Shown here one piece after another: positions 34,976 to 45,144 of a stretch of DNA of 64,000 nucleotides. The translations under genes and the position numbers were made by a program. The first letter of the stretch is position 1. Each line of letters opens with the position of its first letter. The stretch is from Peribacillus sp. Bi96 (lineage in GTDB: Bacteria > Bacillota > Bacilli > Bacillales > DSM-1321), in assembly GCF_918698115.1 (NCBI RefSeq), contig NZ_CAKKLV010000003.1:124001-188000 (forward strand). Direction: 5' to 3'. The notes beneath the pieces are model-generated. The model had not been told where the DNA came from. It saw only the letters and a program-made list of their open reading frames with translations, and did not search any database.

Positions 34976-35748
34976 GGCTTGACCCCTTTTCGGTAACCAT
35001 GGGTAAAGCTCGCATCATATAGTTTTGAACGATACTCATCTTTATCATGGATATTGGGGTCCAAGGCCCAGCCTGCCAAGATCATGGCATGCTTACGAAT
35101 GCCATTTTTGCGCATATCATCGTCAAGATTCGATAAAGTGGTACGGACAATTTTTTGGTCCGGCCATGTTGCCCGTTGAATGACGGCAACAGGCGTATCA
35201 TCTTTCCAACCGGCTGCCTGGAGTTCTTTGACGATTTTTTTGGTTAAGGTCGCGCTCAAGAAAAGGGCAATCGTACAATGATGACTCGCTAAATCCCGTA
35301 ATTTTTCGAATTCCGGAACCGGTGTACGTCCTTCAGCTCTCGTTAAAATAAGAGTCTGGGTTAAATCGGGTATCGTCAGCTCGGCACCAATAGCCGCTGC
35401 TGAAGCGAATACCGAACTTACGCCAGGAATCACCTCATAACCAATATCCTCTTTCTTCAATAAGACAATCTGCTCCATAATTGCACCGTACATAGCAGGA
35501 TCACCTGTATGGATTCTGGCAACCATCTTTCCTGCTTTAACACGATCAACCATAATGTCAACAATTTCTTCCAAATGCATGCCAGCCGTTTTCAGGACCT
35601 CGGCATCGGGTTTTGCCTTAGCAATCAATTCCTCATTCACTAATGAATCCGTATATAAGATCACATCAGCCGTTTGGAGAATGTTCAATCCTTTTACAGT
35701 AATCAAATCCGGATCGCCCGGGCCGGCACCTACAATATATATCTTCAT
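34972..35748 (-). CDS. cbiF: Cobalt-precorrin-4 C11-methyltransferase CbiF
   Basis: A 258-residue SAM-dependent tetrapyrrole methylase: IYIVGAGPGDPDLITVKG (3-20), VARIHTGDPAMYGAIMEQ (79-96), and EVIPGVSSVFASAAAIG. It methylates C11. It overlaps both neighbours by 4 nt, showing tight coupling within the operon. Confidence 0.95.
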   Translation of the reverse strand: MKIYIVGAGPGDPDLITVKGLNILQTADVILYTDSLVNEELIAKAKPDAEVLKTAGMHLEEIVDIMVDRVKAGKMVARIHTGDPAMYGAIMEQIVLLKKEDIGYEVIPGVSSVFASAAAIGAELTIPDLTQTLILTRAEGRTPVPEFEKLRDLASHHCTIALFLSATLTKKIVKELQAAGWKDDTPVAVIQRATWPDQKIVRTTLSNLDDDMRKNGIRKHAMILAGWALDPNIHDKDEYRSKLYDASFTHGYRKGVKP

Positions 35749-36452
35749 TTCCTCACCACCATCAATGTTAAATATTCCAGTTCTAGTCCTTCCAATTCAC
35801 TTACTTTCCAAATCACTTCTTCATCGGATGTGACTTTGGTTACGACCGATGCCTTTTCAAGCAAGTCTAAATCTTTTAAAACAGTAATCATTAAATCAAT
35901 GACTTTTGCCACTTTGATGAACACCACGGCATCATGATCTTCAATCGCCTTCTTCATCGCTTCATAATCATCTCTTGCAGGAACGATCGCGACATGATCA
36001 TCCCCATCAGCCAAAGCGATGCCCAACCTTGACGCAGATCCATTAAACGAAGAAATGCCTGGGACTGTCTTGATTTCGACTTCTGGATGCAGCTCCTGCA
36101 TCAATTTCATCATATGTATGAACGTACTATATAAAAGAGGATCACCTTCCGTAACGAAAGCAACATCTTTTCCTTCATTTAATTTTTGCCAAACCTTTTC
36201 AACCGTTCCGTTCCATTCCCGATCCAAAATCGCTTGATCTTTCGTCATCGGAAATACAAGGCCCAGCATATCCTTCTCTTCAGGACGAATGTACACTTCA
36301 ACGATACGATGGGCGTAGCTTTTACTTCCTTTTCTTTTTTTCGGATACGCAATGACCGGAGATTCCTGAATCACGCGAAATGCCTTAACTGTAATAAGCT
36401 CTGGATCGCCCGGACCTACCCCAAGGCCATATAATGTACCAAGATTACTCAT
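35745..36452 (-). CDS. cbiL: Cobalt-precorrin-2 C20-methyltransferase CbiL
   Basis: A 235-residue SAM methylase: [18 protein letters not shown] (8-25), [16 protein letters not shown] typical of CbiL/CobI, and [16 protein letters not shown]. It methylates C20 of cobalt-factor II/precorrin-2. Overlaps cbiF by 4 nt and the upstream cbiET by 8 nt. Confidence 0.95.
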   Translation of the reverse strand: MSNLGTLYGLGVGPGDPELITVKAFRVIQESPVIAYPKKRKGSKSYAHRIVEVYIRPEEKDMLGLVFPMTKDQAILDREWNGTVEKVWQKLNEGKDVAFVTEGDPLLYSTFIHMMKLMQELHPEVEIKTVPGISSFNGSASRLGIALADGDDHVAIVPARDDYEAMKKAIEDHDAVVFIKVAKVIDLMITVLKDLDLLEKASVVTKVTSDEEVIWKVSELEGLELEYLTLMVVRK

Positions 36453-37647
36453 TTGTGTCTTCCTTTCGTTTTGCAGTTATGATATAAACCGGATTAAGCG
36501 GTACAAATCGGTTCATTCCCAATATCGGCTTACTTCTGGAGATTTGCGCATGCATGATGGACGTGTCAAACCCGGCTTCACCAAATGCCTCATTAGCCCT
36601 GTAAAGATTCTCTATTGTTGCAGCGTTAAGAACGATTCTGCCTCCTTCTTTCAGCCTTTTGCAGCAAGTATTGATTAGATCTACCATTTCGCCGCCAGTC
36701 CCGCCAATAAAAATCGCATCTGGATCTGGAAAGGTTTCCAAGCCTTGCGGAGCTTTTCCATGAATCGCTGTTAAATCGGTACGAAATTTACGTTGATTTT
36801 GATAACAATTTTCTAAATCAGGCTCGTTTTTTTCAATTGCATAAATTTGGCCTTCAGGTGCAAGCTTAGCTGCTTCTATTGCCATGGATCCCGTACAAGT
36901 CCCAACATCCCAAACTATACTGCTTTTCTTTAGCTTCAATGCATGCAGGCTTAATACTCGAATTTCCTTTTTGGTTATGAGGCCTTTATCCGGCTTCCGC
37001 TGTGAAAATTCTTCATCTTCTATCCCTAATGACCAACTCGGCCCTTCTGATTTCCGTTTTAAAATGACGACGTTCAACGGGGAGAATTCACGCTCCATCA
37101 TTTCATCAAGTTCATACCAACCTGAGGTTTCCGTTTCCCCTTGAAGATTTTCGGCCACAAATGCCCGATATTCTGTCATTCCATACGAAAGGAGATATTT
37201 AGCCAATTGGTTGGGACTATTTTCAACGTCAGTAAGCAAGGCAACTTTTGCTTTCCCATCAATCCTTTGTGCCAGCCCTTTCATACTGCGACCATGTACA
37301 CTAACAAGAAAAGCATCTTGCCAGCTCTCACCCATTTTTGCAAAAGCAAGTTGAATGGAACTGAAATATGGGTAAACTTCCATGTTGATTTTGCTGGAAA
37401 GATAGCCTCCCATTCCGTAAAATAATGGGTCACCGGATGCTAAAATAACAGTTGGGCGAGTTTCCTCCTGCAGTTGTTCTACAACTGTTTTCAAACCGCC
37501 CTTTATGATAATCTTTTTGCCAGAATAGTTCGGAAAGAAGGATAAGACCCGCTCACCTCCGACCAGCACTTCACTTTCTTCTATCCATTGGGCATATTGA
37601 GGCAGTAAGCTTTCCTGACCGTTATCCCCTATCCCGATTAATTTCAT
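36445..37647 (-). CDS. cbiET: Fused precorrin C5/C15 methyltransferase CbiET
   Basis: A fusion protein of about 400 residues. The N-terminal CbiE half ([29 protein letters not shown]) methylates C5. The C-terminal CbiT half has a Rossmann SAM site [20 protein letters not shown] and [14 protein letters not shown]; it decarboxylates the C12 acetate and methylates C15. I start at MKLIGIG, where CbiE proteins usually begin; an in-frame TTG 18 nt upstream near GAAGGG is a possible alternative start. It overlaps the end of cbiD. Confidence 0.93.
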   Translation of the reverse strand: MKLIGIGDNGQESLLPQYAQWIEESEVLVGGERVLSFFPNYSGKKIIIKGGLKTVVEQLQEETRPTVILASGDPLFYGMGGYLSSKINMEVYPYFSSIQLAFAKMGESWQDAFLVSVHGRSMKGLAQRIDGKAKVALLTDVENSPNQLAKYLLSYGMTEYRAFVAENLQGETETSGWYELDEMMEREFSPLNVVILKRKSEGPSWSLGIEDEEFSQRKPDKGLITKKEIRVLSLHALKLKKSSIVWDVGTCTGSMAIEAAKLAPEGQIYAIEKNEPDLENCYQNQRKFRTDLTAIHGKAPQGLETFPDPDAIFIGGTGGEMVDLINTCCKRLKEGGRIVLNAATIENLYRANEAFGEAGFDTSIMHAQISRSKPILGMNRFVPLNPVYIITAKRKEDTNE

Positions 37648-38755
37648 CGATTGACTCAATTCCAACAGCCCTTCCCAATAATTGTCCTTTCAACGAATAA
37701 ATCGCCGTTTCCATTTCAATGTCACCCTTCACTTGCTTTATTGCAGAGTGACAACAGGATTCACATAGTTTATTAAAAAATTCAAAATTATTAATCTCTG
37801 ACATCATGTCCCCTACCTGTGAAGCGGTGTTTGCATTCTTGATTTCAAGAACCAGTTCTTCTTCAGCTCCGACGCTTTGGGCAATTTCCGATAGAAATCC
37901 GAAATCGACCGGAGCACTTTTTGAATGGACCATCATTACACCTTGGGCAACTTTTGAAAATTTCCCCATCATGCCGACCAATGACACCTTTTTAATTCCC
38001 TGCCTTTTACATTGCTTTAGCGAGAATCCTACAAAGTCACCCATTTCAATAAAGGCTTCTTCAGGTAAATCAGGAAGAAGGCCCATTGCATACTTTTCAC
38101 TCCGCCCCCCAGTGGTTAGGACAAGATGCTCACACCCACTCGCCTTGGCGACACTGATAGCCTGGACGATACTTGCCATATAGGCGGAACTGGAAAAAGG
38201 GACGACGGTGCCCCTTGTTCCCAAAATGGAAATGCCTCCCACAATCCCCAAGCGCCCATTTAATGTTTTTTTTGCAATTTCTTCACCTGCCGGAACGGAG
38301 ATAACGACTTTCACACCTCTATCAATCTTAAATTCTTCCAATGTTTGCTGCACAGTGGATAAGATCATTTTGCGCGGTACAGGATTAATGGCCGCTTCCC
38401 CTACAGGAACGGGAAGCCCGGGTTTGGTCACTCGCCCCACACCAATCCCTCCATCCAAGATGATCCCAGGAGCATCCGACCAGCTGACAGTAGAAATGAT
38501 ATGTGCCAAATGGGTGGCATCTGGATCATCTCCAGCATCTTTAATCGTTTCTGCACTAACCGAATTTTCCGATATATCATATCTCTCAATGGTGAAAGTG
38601 GCATCACGGCCGATCGGCAAGGAAATCGTAGCCTCCTCAAGGGCATCCCCCGTGATCAAAGCGGTCAATGCCGCTTTAGTCACGGCTGTCGAACATGCCC
38701 CCGTCGTATACCCATGACGCATTTGTGAGGGATCTTTTTTTACTTTCTTTTCCAT
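37622..38755 (-). CDS. cbiD: Cobalt-precorrin-5B C1-methyltransferase CbiD
   Basis: A 377-residue Cbi[19 protein letters not shown] near the N-terminus, [28 protein letters not shown] and GGRSEKYAM. It is a SAM methylase of its own fold, found only in the cobalt-early pathway, and works together with CbiG. Confidence 0.95.
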   Translation of the reverse strand: MEKKVKKDPSQMRHGYTTGACSTAVTKAALTALITGDALEEATISLPIGRDATFTIERYDISENSVSAETIKDAGDDPDATHLAHIISTVSWSDAPGIILDGGIGVGRVTKPGLPVPVGEAAINPVPRKMILSTVQQTLEEFKIDRGVKVVISVPAGEEIAKKTLNGRLGIVGGISILGTRGTVVPFSSSAYMASIVQAISVAKASGCEHLVLTTGGRSEKYAMGLLPDLPEEAFIEMGDFVGFSLKQCKRQGIKKVSLVGMMGKFSKVAQGVMMVHSKSAPVDFGFLSEIAQSVGAEEELVLEIKNANTASQVGDMMSEINNFEFFNKLCESCCHSAIKQVKGDIEMETAIYSLKGQLLGRAVGIESIDEINRDRG

Positions 38756-38760
38756 GTTTA

Positions 38761-39408
38761 TTAACTATCAGCTAAAAGGGAAATTGCGTTCAATGCTGCA
38801 ACCGTGACAGTACTTCCACCTTTTCGGCCAATATTCGTAATGAATGGCACTTCTGTGATCTTAGCCAGTTCCTCTTTCGACTCCGCTGCAGAAACGAACC
38901 CAACAGGCATTCCAATAATTAAGTCCGGCTTTGCAATCCCTTCTTTAATAAGGCGAATGAGCTCAAGTAAAGCTGTAGGTGCATTGCCAATGGCATAAAT
39001 GCCCCCTTCATTTTCCTTTACCGCTTTTTGCATCGAAATGATCGCTCTTGTCGTATTCAAACGTTTTGCTTCGACCATCACATCTGGATCTGAAATGTAG
39101 CAATGAACGTCCCCCCCGTGTTTTTGAAATCTTTTTTTGCCTGTACCGCTCTCGATCATTTGCACATCCGCAATGACATGTCTACCTTTGCGAATGGCTT
39201 CCACACCAGCTTGAATGGCATTTGGATGGACGATGACACTTCTTCCCAATTCAAAATCAGCTGAAGCATGAATGACCCGGCGGACGATCTTCCATTCATC
39301 CTCAGAAAAATCATGATCGCCCATTTCTTCAGCTATCATTGAAAAACTATAATCATATATTTTGTCTGGATCTACCGTTAGTGGTTTGAAATCCGTTTTA
39401 AAATCCAT
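38761..39408 (-). CDS. cbiC: Cobalt-precorrin-8 methylmutase CbiC
   Basis: A 215-residue mutase moving the methyl group from C11 to C12 to give cobyrinate. Family signs: VRRVIHASADFELGRSV with the catalytic His (about residue 47), IGMPVGFVSAAESKEEL and TNIGRKGGSTVTVAALNA at the C-terminus. Five nt from cbiD. Confidence 0.94.
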   Translation of the reverse strand: MDFKTDFKPLTVDPDKIYDYSFSMIAEEMGDHDFSEDEWKIVRRVIHASADFELGRSVIVHPNAIQAGVEAIRKGRHVIADVQMIESGTGKKRFQKHGGDVHCYISDPDVMVEAKRLNTTRAIISMQKAVKENEGGIYAIGNAPTALLELIRLIKEGIAKPDLIIGMPVGFVSAAESKEELAKITEVPFITNIGRKGGSTVTVAALNAISLLADS

Positions 39409-39423
39409 CTTGCATTCCTCCTA

Positions 39424-40191
39424 TTATTTATTCAACTGATTATTCAACTCGGCAATAACATGATCAAAACTGGAATGAACATTTTGATAGTCAACATCTG
39501 GCCTTGATATCATAATCGTCTCTATTCCACATTCCAACGCGGCTTCCAATTTCTCATCAACCGCACCGACCTTGCCACTTTCTTTCGTTATCATCAATGT
39601 GACGCCATACTGTTTATATAGGGCTTTATTTAATTCTTTGGAAAATGGACCTTGAATCGCAACGATATTTTTTTGTTCAATGCCTAGCTGCGCACATTTT
39701 TCCATATTATCCATGCGTGGCAGCATTCTCGCTATCACTCTAGTATTATCGAGCCCTACCAATTCTTTTGCGAAGACAGCCAGGGTTTTACTTCCGGTCG
39801 TGAGCATGATGACTCCCCGTTTTACGGCGGCAAGCTTAGCAGCTTCTTCATAATCACGAACCACTATCAGTTTGTCATTCTGAAACCGTTGACTTTCACG
39901 CTCATAACGAATATAAGGAACATTTGCTTCCTTTGCTCCGTTAAGTGCGTTTTTTGATGCTTCTTCCGCAAATGGGTGACTTGCATCAACTACAGCCTGA
40001 AAACCTTTTTCAGTGATTAAAGAGGTCATATCCTCTGCAGTTAATCGGCCAATCCGGGTGGATATTCCTGCATCTTGCAAACTCTTTGCCGCCGACTCGG
40101 TTACAACAGTTGCCAAAACCCGGAATCCAGCCTGCTGCATTTCAATCGCTAATTCCCTTGCATCACTTGTACCCGCTAAGAACAAAATCAT
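39424..40191 (-). CDS. cbiJ: Cobalt-precorrin-6A reductase CbiJ
   Basis: A 255-residue CbiJ/CobK: MILFLAGTSDARELAIEM at the start, VVDASHPFAEEASKNA (about 70-85), VMITKESGKVGAVDEKLEAA near the end. It reduces the C18-C19 double bond of the macrocycle with a pyridine nucleotide. Overlaps cbiX by 4 nt. Confidence 0.94.
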   Translation of the reverse strand: MILFLAGTSDARELAIEMQQAGFRVLATVVTESAAKSLQDAGISTRIGRLTAEDMTSLITEKGFQAVVDASHPFAEEASKNALNGAKEANVPYIRYERESQRFQNDKLIVVRDYEEAAKLAAVKRGVIMLTTGSKTLAVFAKELVGLDNTRVIARMLPRMDNMEKCAQLGIEQKNIVAIQGPFSKELNKALYKQYGVTLMITKESGKVGAVDEKLEAALECGIETIMISRPDVDYQNVHSSFDHVIAELNNQLNK

Positions 40192-41117
40192 TTTGACGTC
40201 CCCACCGCTTGTTCATCATGGTCATGATCGTGATCGTGGTCATGATCGTGATCGTGGTCATGATGGTGATGGCCATGTTCATCATCATGGTGATGGTGAT
40301 GATGCGCATGTCCATGTTCCTCAACATATAGACGATAATTTTCCATATCACGTGCCCCGCTTGATTTGCCTTCACTGGCTTCCGTTACACGTTCTTGCAG
40401 AATGTTCTGTAAGGTTGGATGATACCCAAAATACTTCGCCAAAATAAATTCCCGATCAAGATATTGCTCTTGATAGCCTTTCAGCATATCCTCCATTCTT
40501 TCCATTAACACCCCCGTGAAGAGGAAATATGGCAGCATCACTATTTTTTTTGCCCCCAACCGGATGCATCGTTCAATGCCTTCATCAACATGCGGGTCCG
40601 TTACACCCATGAACGCTGTTTCGACCCATTTAACGTTTAATTTTTCCCATAATAATCGTGAAATTTTATAGATATCACTATTTGCATCAGCATCACTGCC
40701 TCCTCGGCCAATTAGCAATATTGCTGTCTCAGCTTGTTCCGAGGATGTATCGAAGCCGGCTTCCTCAAGTCGGTCTGTCAGGATCGTCAATACATCATGG
40801 TGGACCCCGATCGTTTGACCATATGTGAATTTCACTTCTGGATACTTGGTTTTCCCATCCTCTATTTCAGCTGGGATATGTAATTTTGAATGTCCTGCAT
40901 GCAACAAAATGATCGGTATGACGATAACTTCCGTAGCGCCCCGGTTTACACAATTTTCAATACCTTTGGATATATTCGGTTTTGCAAATTCCAAAAAACA
41001 CGTTTCAACCAAATAGGCGTCATCCATTGCCGGAATCATATTTTCAATAAACTTGAGGACCTCTTCATTTCCTGAAGCCAAGCGGCTTCCGTGACCTACG
41101 AATAATACTGCTTTCAT
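40188..41117 (-). CDS. cbiX: Sirohydrochlorin cobaltochelatase CbiX with His/Asp-rich tail
   Basis: A 309-residue long-type CbiX inserting cobalt into sirohydrochlorin. Two homologous chelatase halves: N-terminal FVGHGSRLASGNEEV (His9) with ILLHAGHSKLHIP, and a C-terminal half starting ILLIGRGGSDADANSD. After about residue 265 the protein becomes an extreme His/Asp tail (a run of six His, then alternating His-Asp), likely binding or storing cobalt. The third base pattern of the tail is almost uniform, so its length may vary between strains. Confidence 0.95.
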   Translation of the reverse strand: MKAVLFVGHGSRLASGNEEVLKFIENMIPAMDDAYLVETCFLEFAKPNISKGIENCVNRGATEVIVIPIILLHAGHSKLHIPAEIEDGKTKYPEVKFTYGQTIGVHHDVLTILTDRLEEAGFDTSSEQAETAILLIGRGGSDADANSDIYKISRLLWEKLNVKWVETAFMGVTDPHVDEGIERCIRLGAKKIVMLPYFLFTGVLMERMEDMLKGYQEQYLDREFILAKYFGYHPTLQNILQERVTEASEGKSSGARDMENYRLYVEEHGHAHHHHHHDDEHGHHHHDHDHDHDHDHDHDHDEQAVGTSK

Positions 41118-41137
41118 TTACTTTCCCCCTCTTTAAA

Positions 41138-42793
41138 TTAGTCTTCACAAGGCGCAGGCTCTATGTGTATTTTGGGAGCAATGTCCTGATAAGAATAACT
41201 CTGAATCTTTTTGGCACGTTTGAAGTATTTAAACAGCCGCTCATTTGGATGGGCATTTTGCTTATACTCTTCTACAATGTCCGTGATCAATGCAACAAGC
41301 TGTTCCGGATCAATGCCTTCCGCAACCGGCTGACCTGGATGGGCTGTTCTTCCAACTGGTTTAGCTCCAAGGAATAAGTCAAATTTCCCTTTTCGGAAGA
41401 CAATCCCGATGTCATCCATCACGGCGCTATAACAAGCCATTCCACACCCATTAAAACCGATGTTCAGTTCCTTAGGCATTTTCATTCCGCCAAGCACCCG
41501 GTGTATTTCATCCGCATATGGTATGGATTCCGCTTTTTCACCATCACAGAAATCACAGGCTTTTAATGTCAGTACATCTCCAATCGGCGATAATAGAAAG
41601 TTTGCTGATTGCAATTTCCCCGTAATGACTTCCGGGTCCGTTGTCGGGATCTTTAAAACGATCTTATGATTTGGCGTGTATTCCATCGTTCCCTTTTCCC
41701 CGACAACTTCCGCCAGTGTCATCATTTGTTTGGGAGTGAATTGTTTATTCGCCACACCTGGACTTACGGCAAGTTCGAATACCGACTCCATTTTTTGCTG
41801 GACAATCGGCTTAATGGATTGCTGAACGGTTTGACCCTTCACTCTTGACAAGGCTTCCATTGCCATTTCAAAAGAAGCGGACTTCTTTTCTGGTGCTTTT
41901 GTAAGTAATCCAACTCCTCCAGCAGGCTCGGTTAAGGTTTCTTGCATGGAATCGGCTTCTTGATCTAATGCCCACGGTTCTGCTTCTTTTTGCAGACGCT
42001 GATGCGGCTTCAATGTTTGCTTTTCCGAATTCAATGTATATTTCCTCTGATAACCTCTTGGTGTGATGATTTTGTCATCGTATAAGAAGGTGGATGAATT
42101 ACCGATAATGACGGTGGTCAACATTCCAATATCGTGATTCAACATATCTTTCAAATTGGTTATGACAATATCCTGCCGATCGCGATAAGCACTTTTCACC
42201 AACCCGACAGGTGTATCTGGCGAACGGTAGCGAAGCAGAATTTTCTGTGTTTCAACAATTTGCCTAGTCCGCCTGCCGCTGCGCGGATTATAAAGGGCAA
42301 TGACAAAATCAGCCATTGCAGCTGCTTCCACCCTTTTAGCGATTAGGTCCCAAGGAGTTAAATGATCACTGAGGCTGATCGTACACGAATCGTGCATGAC
42401 TGGTGCCCCAAGTAAAGACGCACATGAATTAATGGCAGAAATACCAGGAATGACTTCAATGCCTACCCCCGTTTCTTCTTTCCACCCTTTTTCAATCAAT
42501 ACTTCATAAACCAACCCTGCCATTCCGTAAACACCGGCATCTCCACTGGAAATGACAGCCACTTTTTTTCCCAACTCCGCTTGTTTGACTGCTTCCTGAG
42601 CACGTGATACCTCTTCAGTCATCCCCGTACTAATGATCGTTTGATCTGTAAGCAGTCCCTGAATGAGTTCAACATAAGTTTTATAACCAATGATGTAGTC
42701 ACTTTCTTGAAGGGCTTCGACAGCACGTTTGGTAATGTGTTCAAAATTCCCTGGTCCAAAGCCCACGACGAATAATTTACCGTTTGTACTCAT
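41138..42793 (-). CDS. cbiH60: Cobalt-factor III methyltransferase CbiH60 (fusion)
   Basis: A 551-residue two-part protein. Residues 1-250 are a CbiH/CobJ C17 methylase (VVGFGPGNFEHITKRAVE, VISSGDAGVYGMAGL, NPRSGRRTRQIVET). After a linker, residues about 330-551 resemble the nitrite/sulfite reductase ferredoxin-like half domain with CDFCDGE and NIGFNGCGMACYSA supplying four cysteines for a [4Fe-4S] cluster. This CbiH60 architecture is known from B. megaterium, where it contracts the ring of cobalt-factor III. Confidence 0.95.
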   Translation of the reverse strand: MSTNGKLFVVGFGPGNFEHITKRAVEALQESDYIIGYKTYVELIQGLLTDQTIISTGMTEEVSRAQEAVKQAELGKKVAVISSGDAGVYGMAGLVYEVLIEKGWKEETGVGIEVIPGISAINSCASLLGAPVMHDSCTISLSDHLTPWDLIAKRVEAAAMADFVIALYNPRSGRRTRQIVETQKILLRYRSPDTPVGLVKSAYRDRQDIVITNLKDMLNHDIGMLTTVIIGNSSTFLYDDKIITPRGYQRKYTLNSEKQTLKPHQRLQKEAEPWALDQEADSMQETLTEPAGGVGLLTKAPEKKSASFEMAMEALSRVKGQTVQQSIKPIVQQKMESVFELAVSPGVANKQFTPKQMMTLAEVVGEKGTMEYTPNHKIVLKIPTTDPEVITGKLQSANFLLSPIGDVLTLKACDFCDGEKAESIPYADEIHRVLGGMKMPKELNIGFNGCGMACYSAVMDDIGIVFRKGKFDLFLGAKPVGRTAHPGQPVAEGIDPEQLVALITDIVEEYKQNAHPNERLFKYFKRAKKIQSYSYQDIAPKIHIEPAPCED

Positions 42794-42807
42794 TAAGACA
42801 TCTCCTT

Positions 42808-43176
42808 TTACGATTTGTTCTTTGAAATACCTGTATGAGCAGGAAAATCAGGATTAGGGGCCATTTCCCCATCAGTAAATTGATAAATCATTTGAGGTAC
42901 AAACTCCCCATCATCGATAGTACGCACAATCTGCCGACCAAAGTCAGGGGAATCCACTCGATACCATTTCCCTTGGGGATAGGCAATCACAACGCAGGCA
43001 TCCTTACATCTTCCGTTACAGCGAGTCCTGGTTGTATGAATTTTCAAATCCAGTCCCTTTGAAGTAATTTCATCGCGAATCGCTTGAGTTACTTCTTCCC
43101 CACCCTTTTTCATGCAACTGCTTCCATTGCAAATCAACAAATGCGTATTTGTACCCTTCAAGTTCCAAGTAGTCAT
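42808..43176 (-). CDS. cbiW: Thioredoxin-like [2Fe-2S] ferredoxin CbiW
   Basis: A 122-residue small ferredoxin: HLLICNGSSCMKKGGEE gives two cysteines, and TRCNGRCKDACVV supplies the rest of a [2Fe-2S] site. B. megaterium CbiW occupies the same first position of the operon and is thought to serve an electron-transfer role, for instance with CbiH60. First gene after the cobalamin riboswitch. Confidence 0.87.
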   Translation of the reverse strand: MTTWNLKGTNTHLLICNGSSCMKKGGEEVTQAIRDEITSKGLDLKIHTTRTRCNGRCKDACVVIAYPQGKWYRVDSPDFGRQIVRTIDDGEFVPQMIYQFTDGEMAPNPDFPAHTGISKNKS

Positions 43177-43210
43177 CTTCTTCCTCCTGAGTTCAGGGAA
43201 AAGGCAAAAT

Positions 43211-43239
43211 AAAAAACCTTAACATAAGAGTCAAGGTTT
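43211..43239 (-). terminator. Riboswitch-controlled terminator before cbiW
   Basis: AAACCTTGA / TAAGGTTT hairpin followed on the minus strand by TTTTTTATTTTG, between the cobalamin aptamer and cbiW. Confidence 0.75.
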
Positions 43240-43337
43240 AAAAAACTATATGAATGAGAAGCCTTCCGCAAATATGCTGAATCTCCCAAAATCGTCATAG
43301 TCCTTCTACCTTTCCCTCCGAAAAGTATCATACAATT

Positions 43338-43500
43338 TCAAAAGCAGGTTTCCTGGCTTACGCTTCATTTTACTTTGTCCCTTCCCGGCTTTAAGCCAGT
43401 GGTTATCGACAAATTCATCAGCGTTTACAGTAGCGGGGGCTGCATCGGATTTTCACCGATTTCCCTATTATCCCTTGCATATTCACACAAGAGCACTTTT
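43338..43500 (-). ncRNA. Cobalamin riboswitch of the cbiW-cbiP operon
   Basis: The minus strand reads GGGAAATCGGTGAAAATCCG, then GCAGCCCCCGCTACTGTAA, CCACTGGC and the B12 box AAGCCAGGAAACCTGC. Standard cobalamin-riboswitch order. With the hairpin 100 nt downstream it should terminate transcription of 15 biosynthetic genes when cobalamin is plentiful. Confidence 0.95.
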
Positions 43501-43732
43501 AAAATGAAATATTTGGTTTTATTATACAATTATAGCTAACCTTATCTATCATATAACAACTTTAGCAAAATTCAATAGTTTATTCCGACTGTTTAGAAAA
43601 GTTTAATAGTGTAAATCCAGCCATAAGCCTTTCCTCTCTGCGATTTTAGTGAAAAAAAAAAAGAGAGTGTAGCTGGAATTATTTCTTTATGGTACACTAT
43701 ACGAGAATTTTCGAAATAATTACATAAGTTTT

Positions 43733-43905
43733 ATGGTGTTGAATTTCTCGGAATTCAGCTTAAAAGGGAAGCCGGTGAAAGTCCGGAGCGGTCCCGCCAC
43801 TGTAAAGGGAAGTCCTATTACGTTAACATTTATCCACTGTCAAATGAGATGGGAAGGATGTAACGGGACAATGAACCTAAGCCAGGAGACCTGCCATGAA
43901 GCGTG
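43733..43905 (+). ncRNA. Cobalamin riboswitch of the cbiMNQO operon
   Basis: Seen in order: GGGAAGCCGGTGAAAGTCCG, AGCGGTCCCGCCACTGTAA and the exact B12 box TAAGCCAGGAGACCTGCCA (43878-43896). It is divergent from the other cobalamin riboswitch; between the two (43501-43732) lie AT-rich promoter sequences. Confidence 0.96.
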
Positions 43906-43990
43906 AAACTGTTTCAGCCTACGAGGATGGGTGTGCGGATCAGGCAGAATGGCCCATATTGGTTTATGCTGCAAAATTCCTGTTCATTAC

Positions 43991-44021
43991 GCACTTCTTT
44001 CTTTTGAGAGAAGTGCTTTTT
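43991..44021 (+). terminator. Riboswitch-controlled terminator before cbiM
   Basis: GCACTTCTTTC / GAGAGAAGTGC stem with a TTTT loop, then TTTTTATG. Confidence 0.85.
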
Positions 44022-44087
44022 ATGTTGGGCGCCGCTTTTCTTCTAAAGTTTTGATCAGAAAAATTAAAGGTGTTGAAAGGAGAAAGA

Positions 44088-44831
44088 ATGAAAAGAGTCA
44101 ATTGGAAAATTCTTTATTTTGTCATTTTACTGCTTCTTGTCCCAAAACGTGCGATGGCCATGCATATCATGGAGGGCTTTTTACCAATTGAATGGGCCAT
44201 ATTTTGGTGGGCCGTGACCCTTCCATTTCTAATCTTGGGTTACCGGTCCATTAGGTCCAAAGTAAGGGAAAACCCAGAAACAAAAATGATGCTCGGTCTA
44301 TCGGGTGCATTCGTATTCATATTATCTGCCTTGAAGATTCCTTCCGTTACGGGAAGTTCTTCACACCCTACCGGAGTTGGTTTAGGTTCCATATTATTCG
44401 GGCCATTGGCCATGAGTGTCGTAGGCTCCATCGTTCTATTATTTCAAGCTGTTCTACTGGCTCACGGAGGATTGACGACATTAGGGGCCAATGCATTTTC
44501 CATGGCTGTATGCGGACCTTTCATTGCTTACTTTGTCTTCAAGGGCGCAACTAAATTGGGGTGGTCTTTTTCGCTGGCCGTTTTCTTGGCAGCTGCTTTT
44601 GGCGATTTAGGAACCTATGTGGTAACTTCCGTTCAACTTGCACTTGCTTTTCCATCCGAGGTAGGTGGATTCATGGCCTCATTCAATAAATTTGCTGGAA
44701 TATTCGCCCTGACCCAAATTCCCTTGGCAATCAGCGAGGGATTATTGACAGTGGTTGTGATGAATTTCCTGAAAAAATACAATCTAGGCGAATTGAAATT
44801 ACTGCGAGTTTTATCTAAGGAGGCCCGTTAA
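44088..44831 (+). CDS. cbiM: Cobalt ECF transporter substrate-binding membrane protein CbiM
   Basis: A 247-residue membrane protein. A signal-peptide-like segment ends at [12 protein letters not shown]; in CbiM the processed N-terminus, Met-His, with a second histidine, binds Co(II). At least six further hydrophobic segments follow. The ATG at 44088 is 5-8 nt after AAAGGAG; a GTG 18 nt upstream overlaps that site. With CbiN, CbiQ and CbiO it imports cobalt for the divergent cobalamin operon. Confidence 0.95.
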   Translation: MKRVNWKILYFVILLLLVPKRAMAMHIMEGFLPIEWAIFWWAVTLPFLILGYRSIRSKVRENPETKMMLGLSGAFVFILSALKIPSVTGSSSHPTGVGLGSILFGPLAMSVVGSIVLLFQAVLLAHGGLTTLGANAFSMAVCGPFIAYFVFKGATKLGWSFSLAVFLAAAFGDLGTYVVTSVQLALAFPSEVGGFMASFNKFAGIFALTQIPLAISEGLLTVVVMNFLKKYNLGELKLLRVLSKEAR

Positions 44832-44832
44832 C

Positions 44833-45144
44833 ATGAAAAAAAGTTTATTGCTACTTTTCCTGGTCGTCATTCTTGCCACCATACCGTTAATAACCCAACA
44901 AGGAACGGAATTTGGCGGTGCCGACGGCGAAGCTGAAGAAGCCATCACTAAAATTCAGCCGGAATACAAGCCTTGGTTCAATAGTATTTGGGAGCCGCCA
45001 GGTGCAGAAACCGAGAGCTTATTATTTGCGCTGCAAGCTGCAATCGGAGCTGGTTTCATTGGATACTTCATTGGCGTAATGAGACAAAGGACTAAACAAA
45101 CCAAACAAGAAATGAACGAAAAATCGAAACATGTTACTCATTGA
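44833..45144 (+). CDS. cbiN: Cobalt transport protein CbiN
   Basis: A 103-residue protein with two membrane helices (residues 3-18 and about 65-82) around an extracellular loop containing GTEFGGADGEAEEAITKI and PEYKPWFNSIWEPPGAETES, the typical CbiN signature. It assists cobalt loading of CbiM. AAGGAGG precedes ATG, and it starts 1 nt after the cbiM stop. Confidence 0.95.
   Translation: MKKSLLLLFLVVILATIPLITQQGTEFGGADGEAEEAITKIQPEYKPWFNSIWEPPGAETESLLFALQAAIGAGFIGYFIGVMRQRTKQTKQEMNEKSKHVTH

Noticed and set aside
40013-40447. Plus-strand frame with His/Asp repeats
   Set aside because: Complement of the CbiX His/Asp-encoding repeat; a shadow with no ribosome-binding site.
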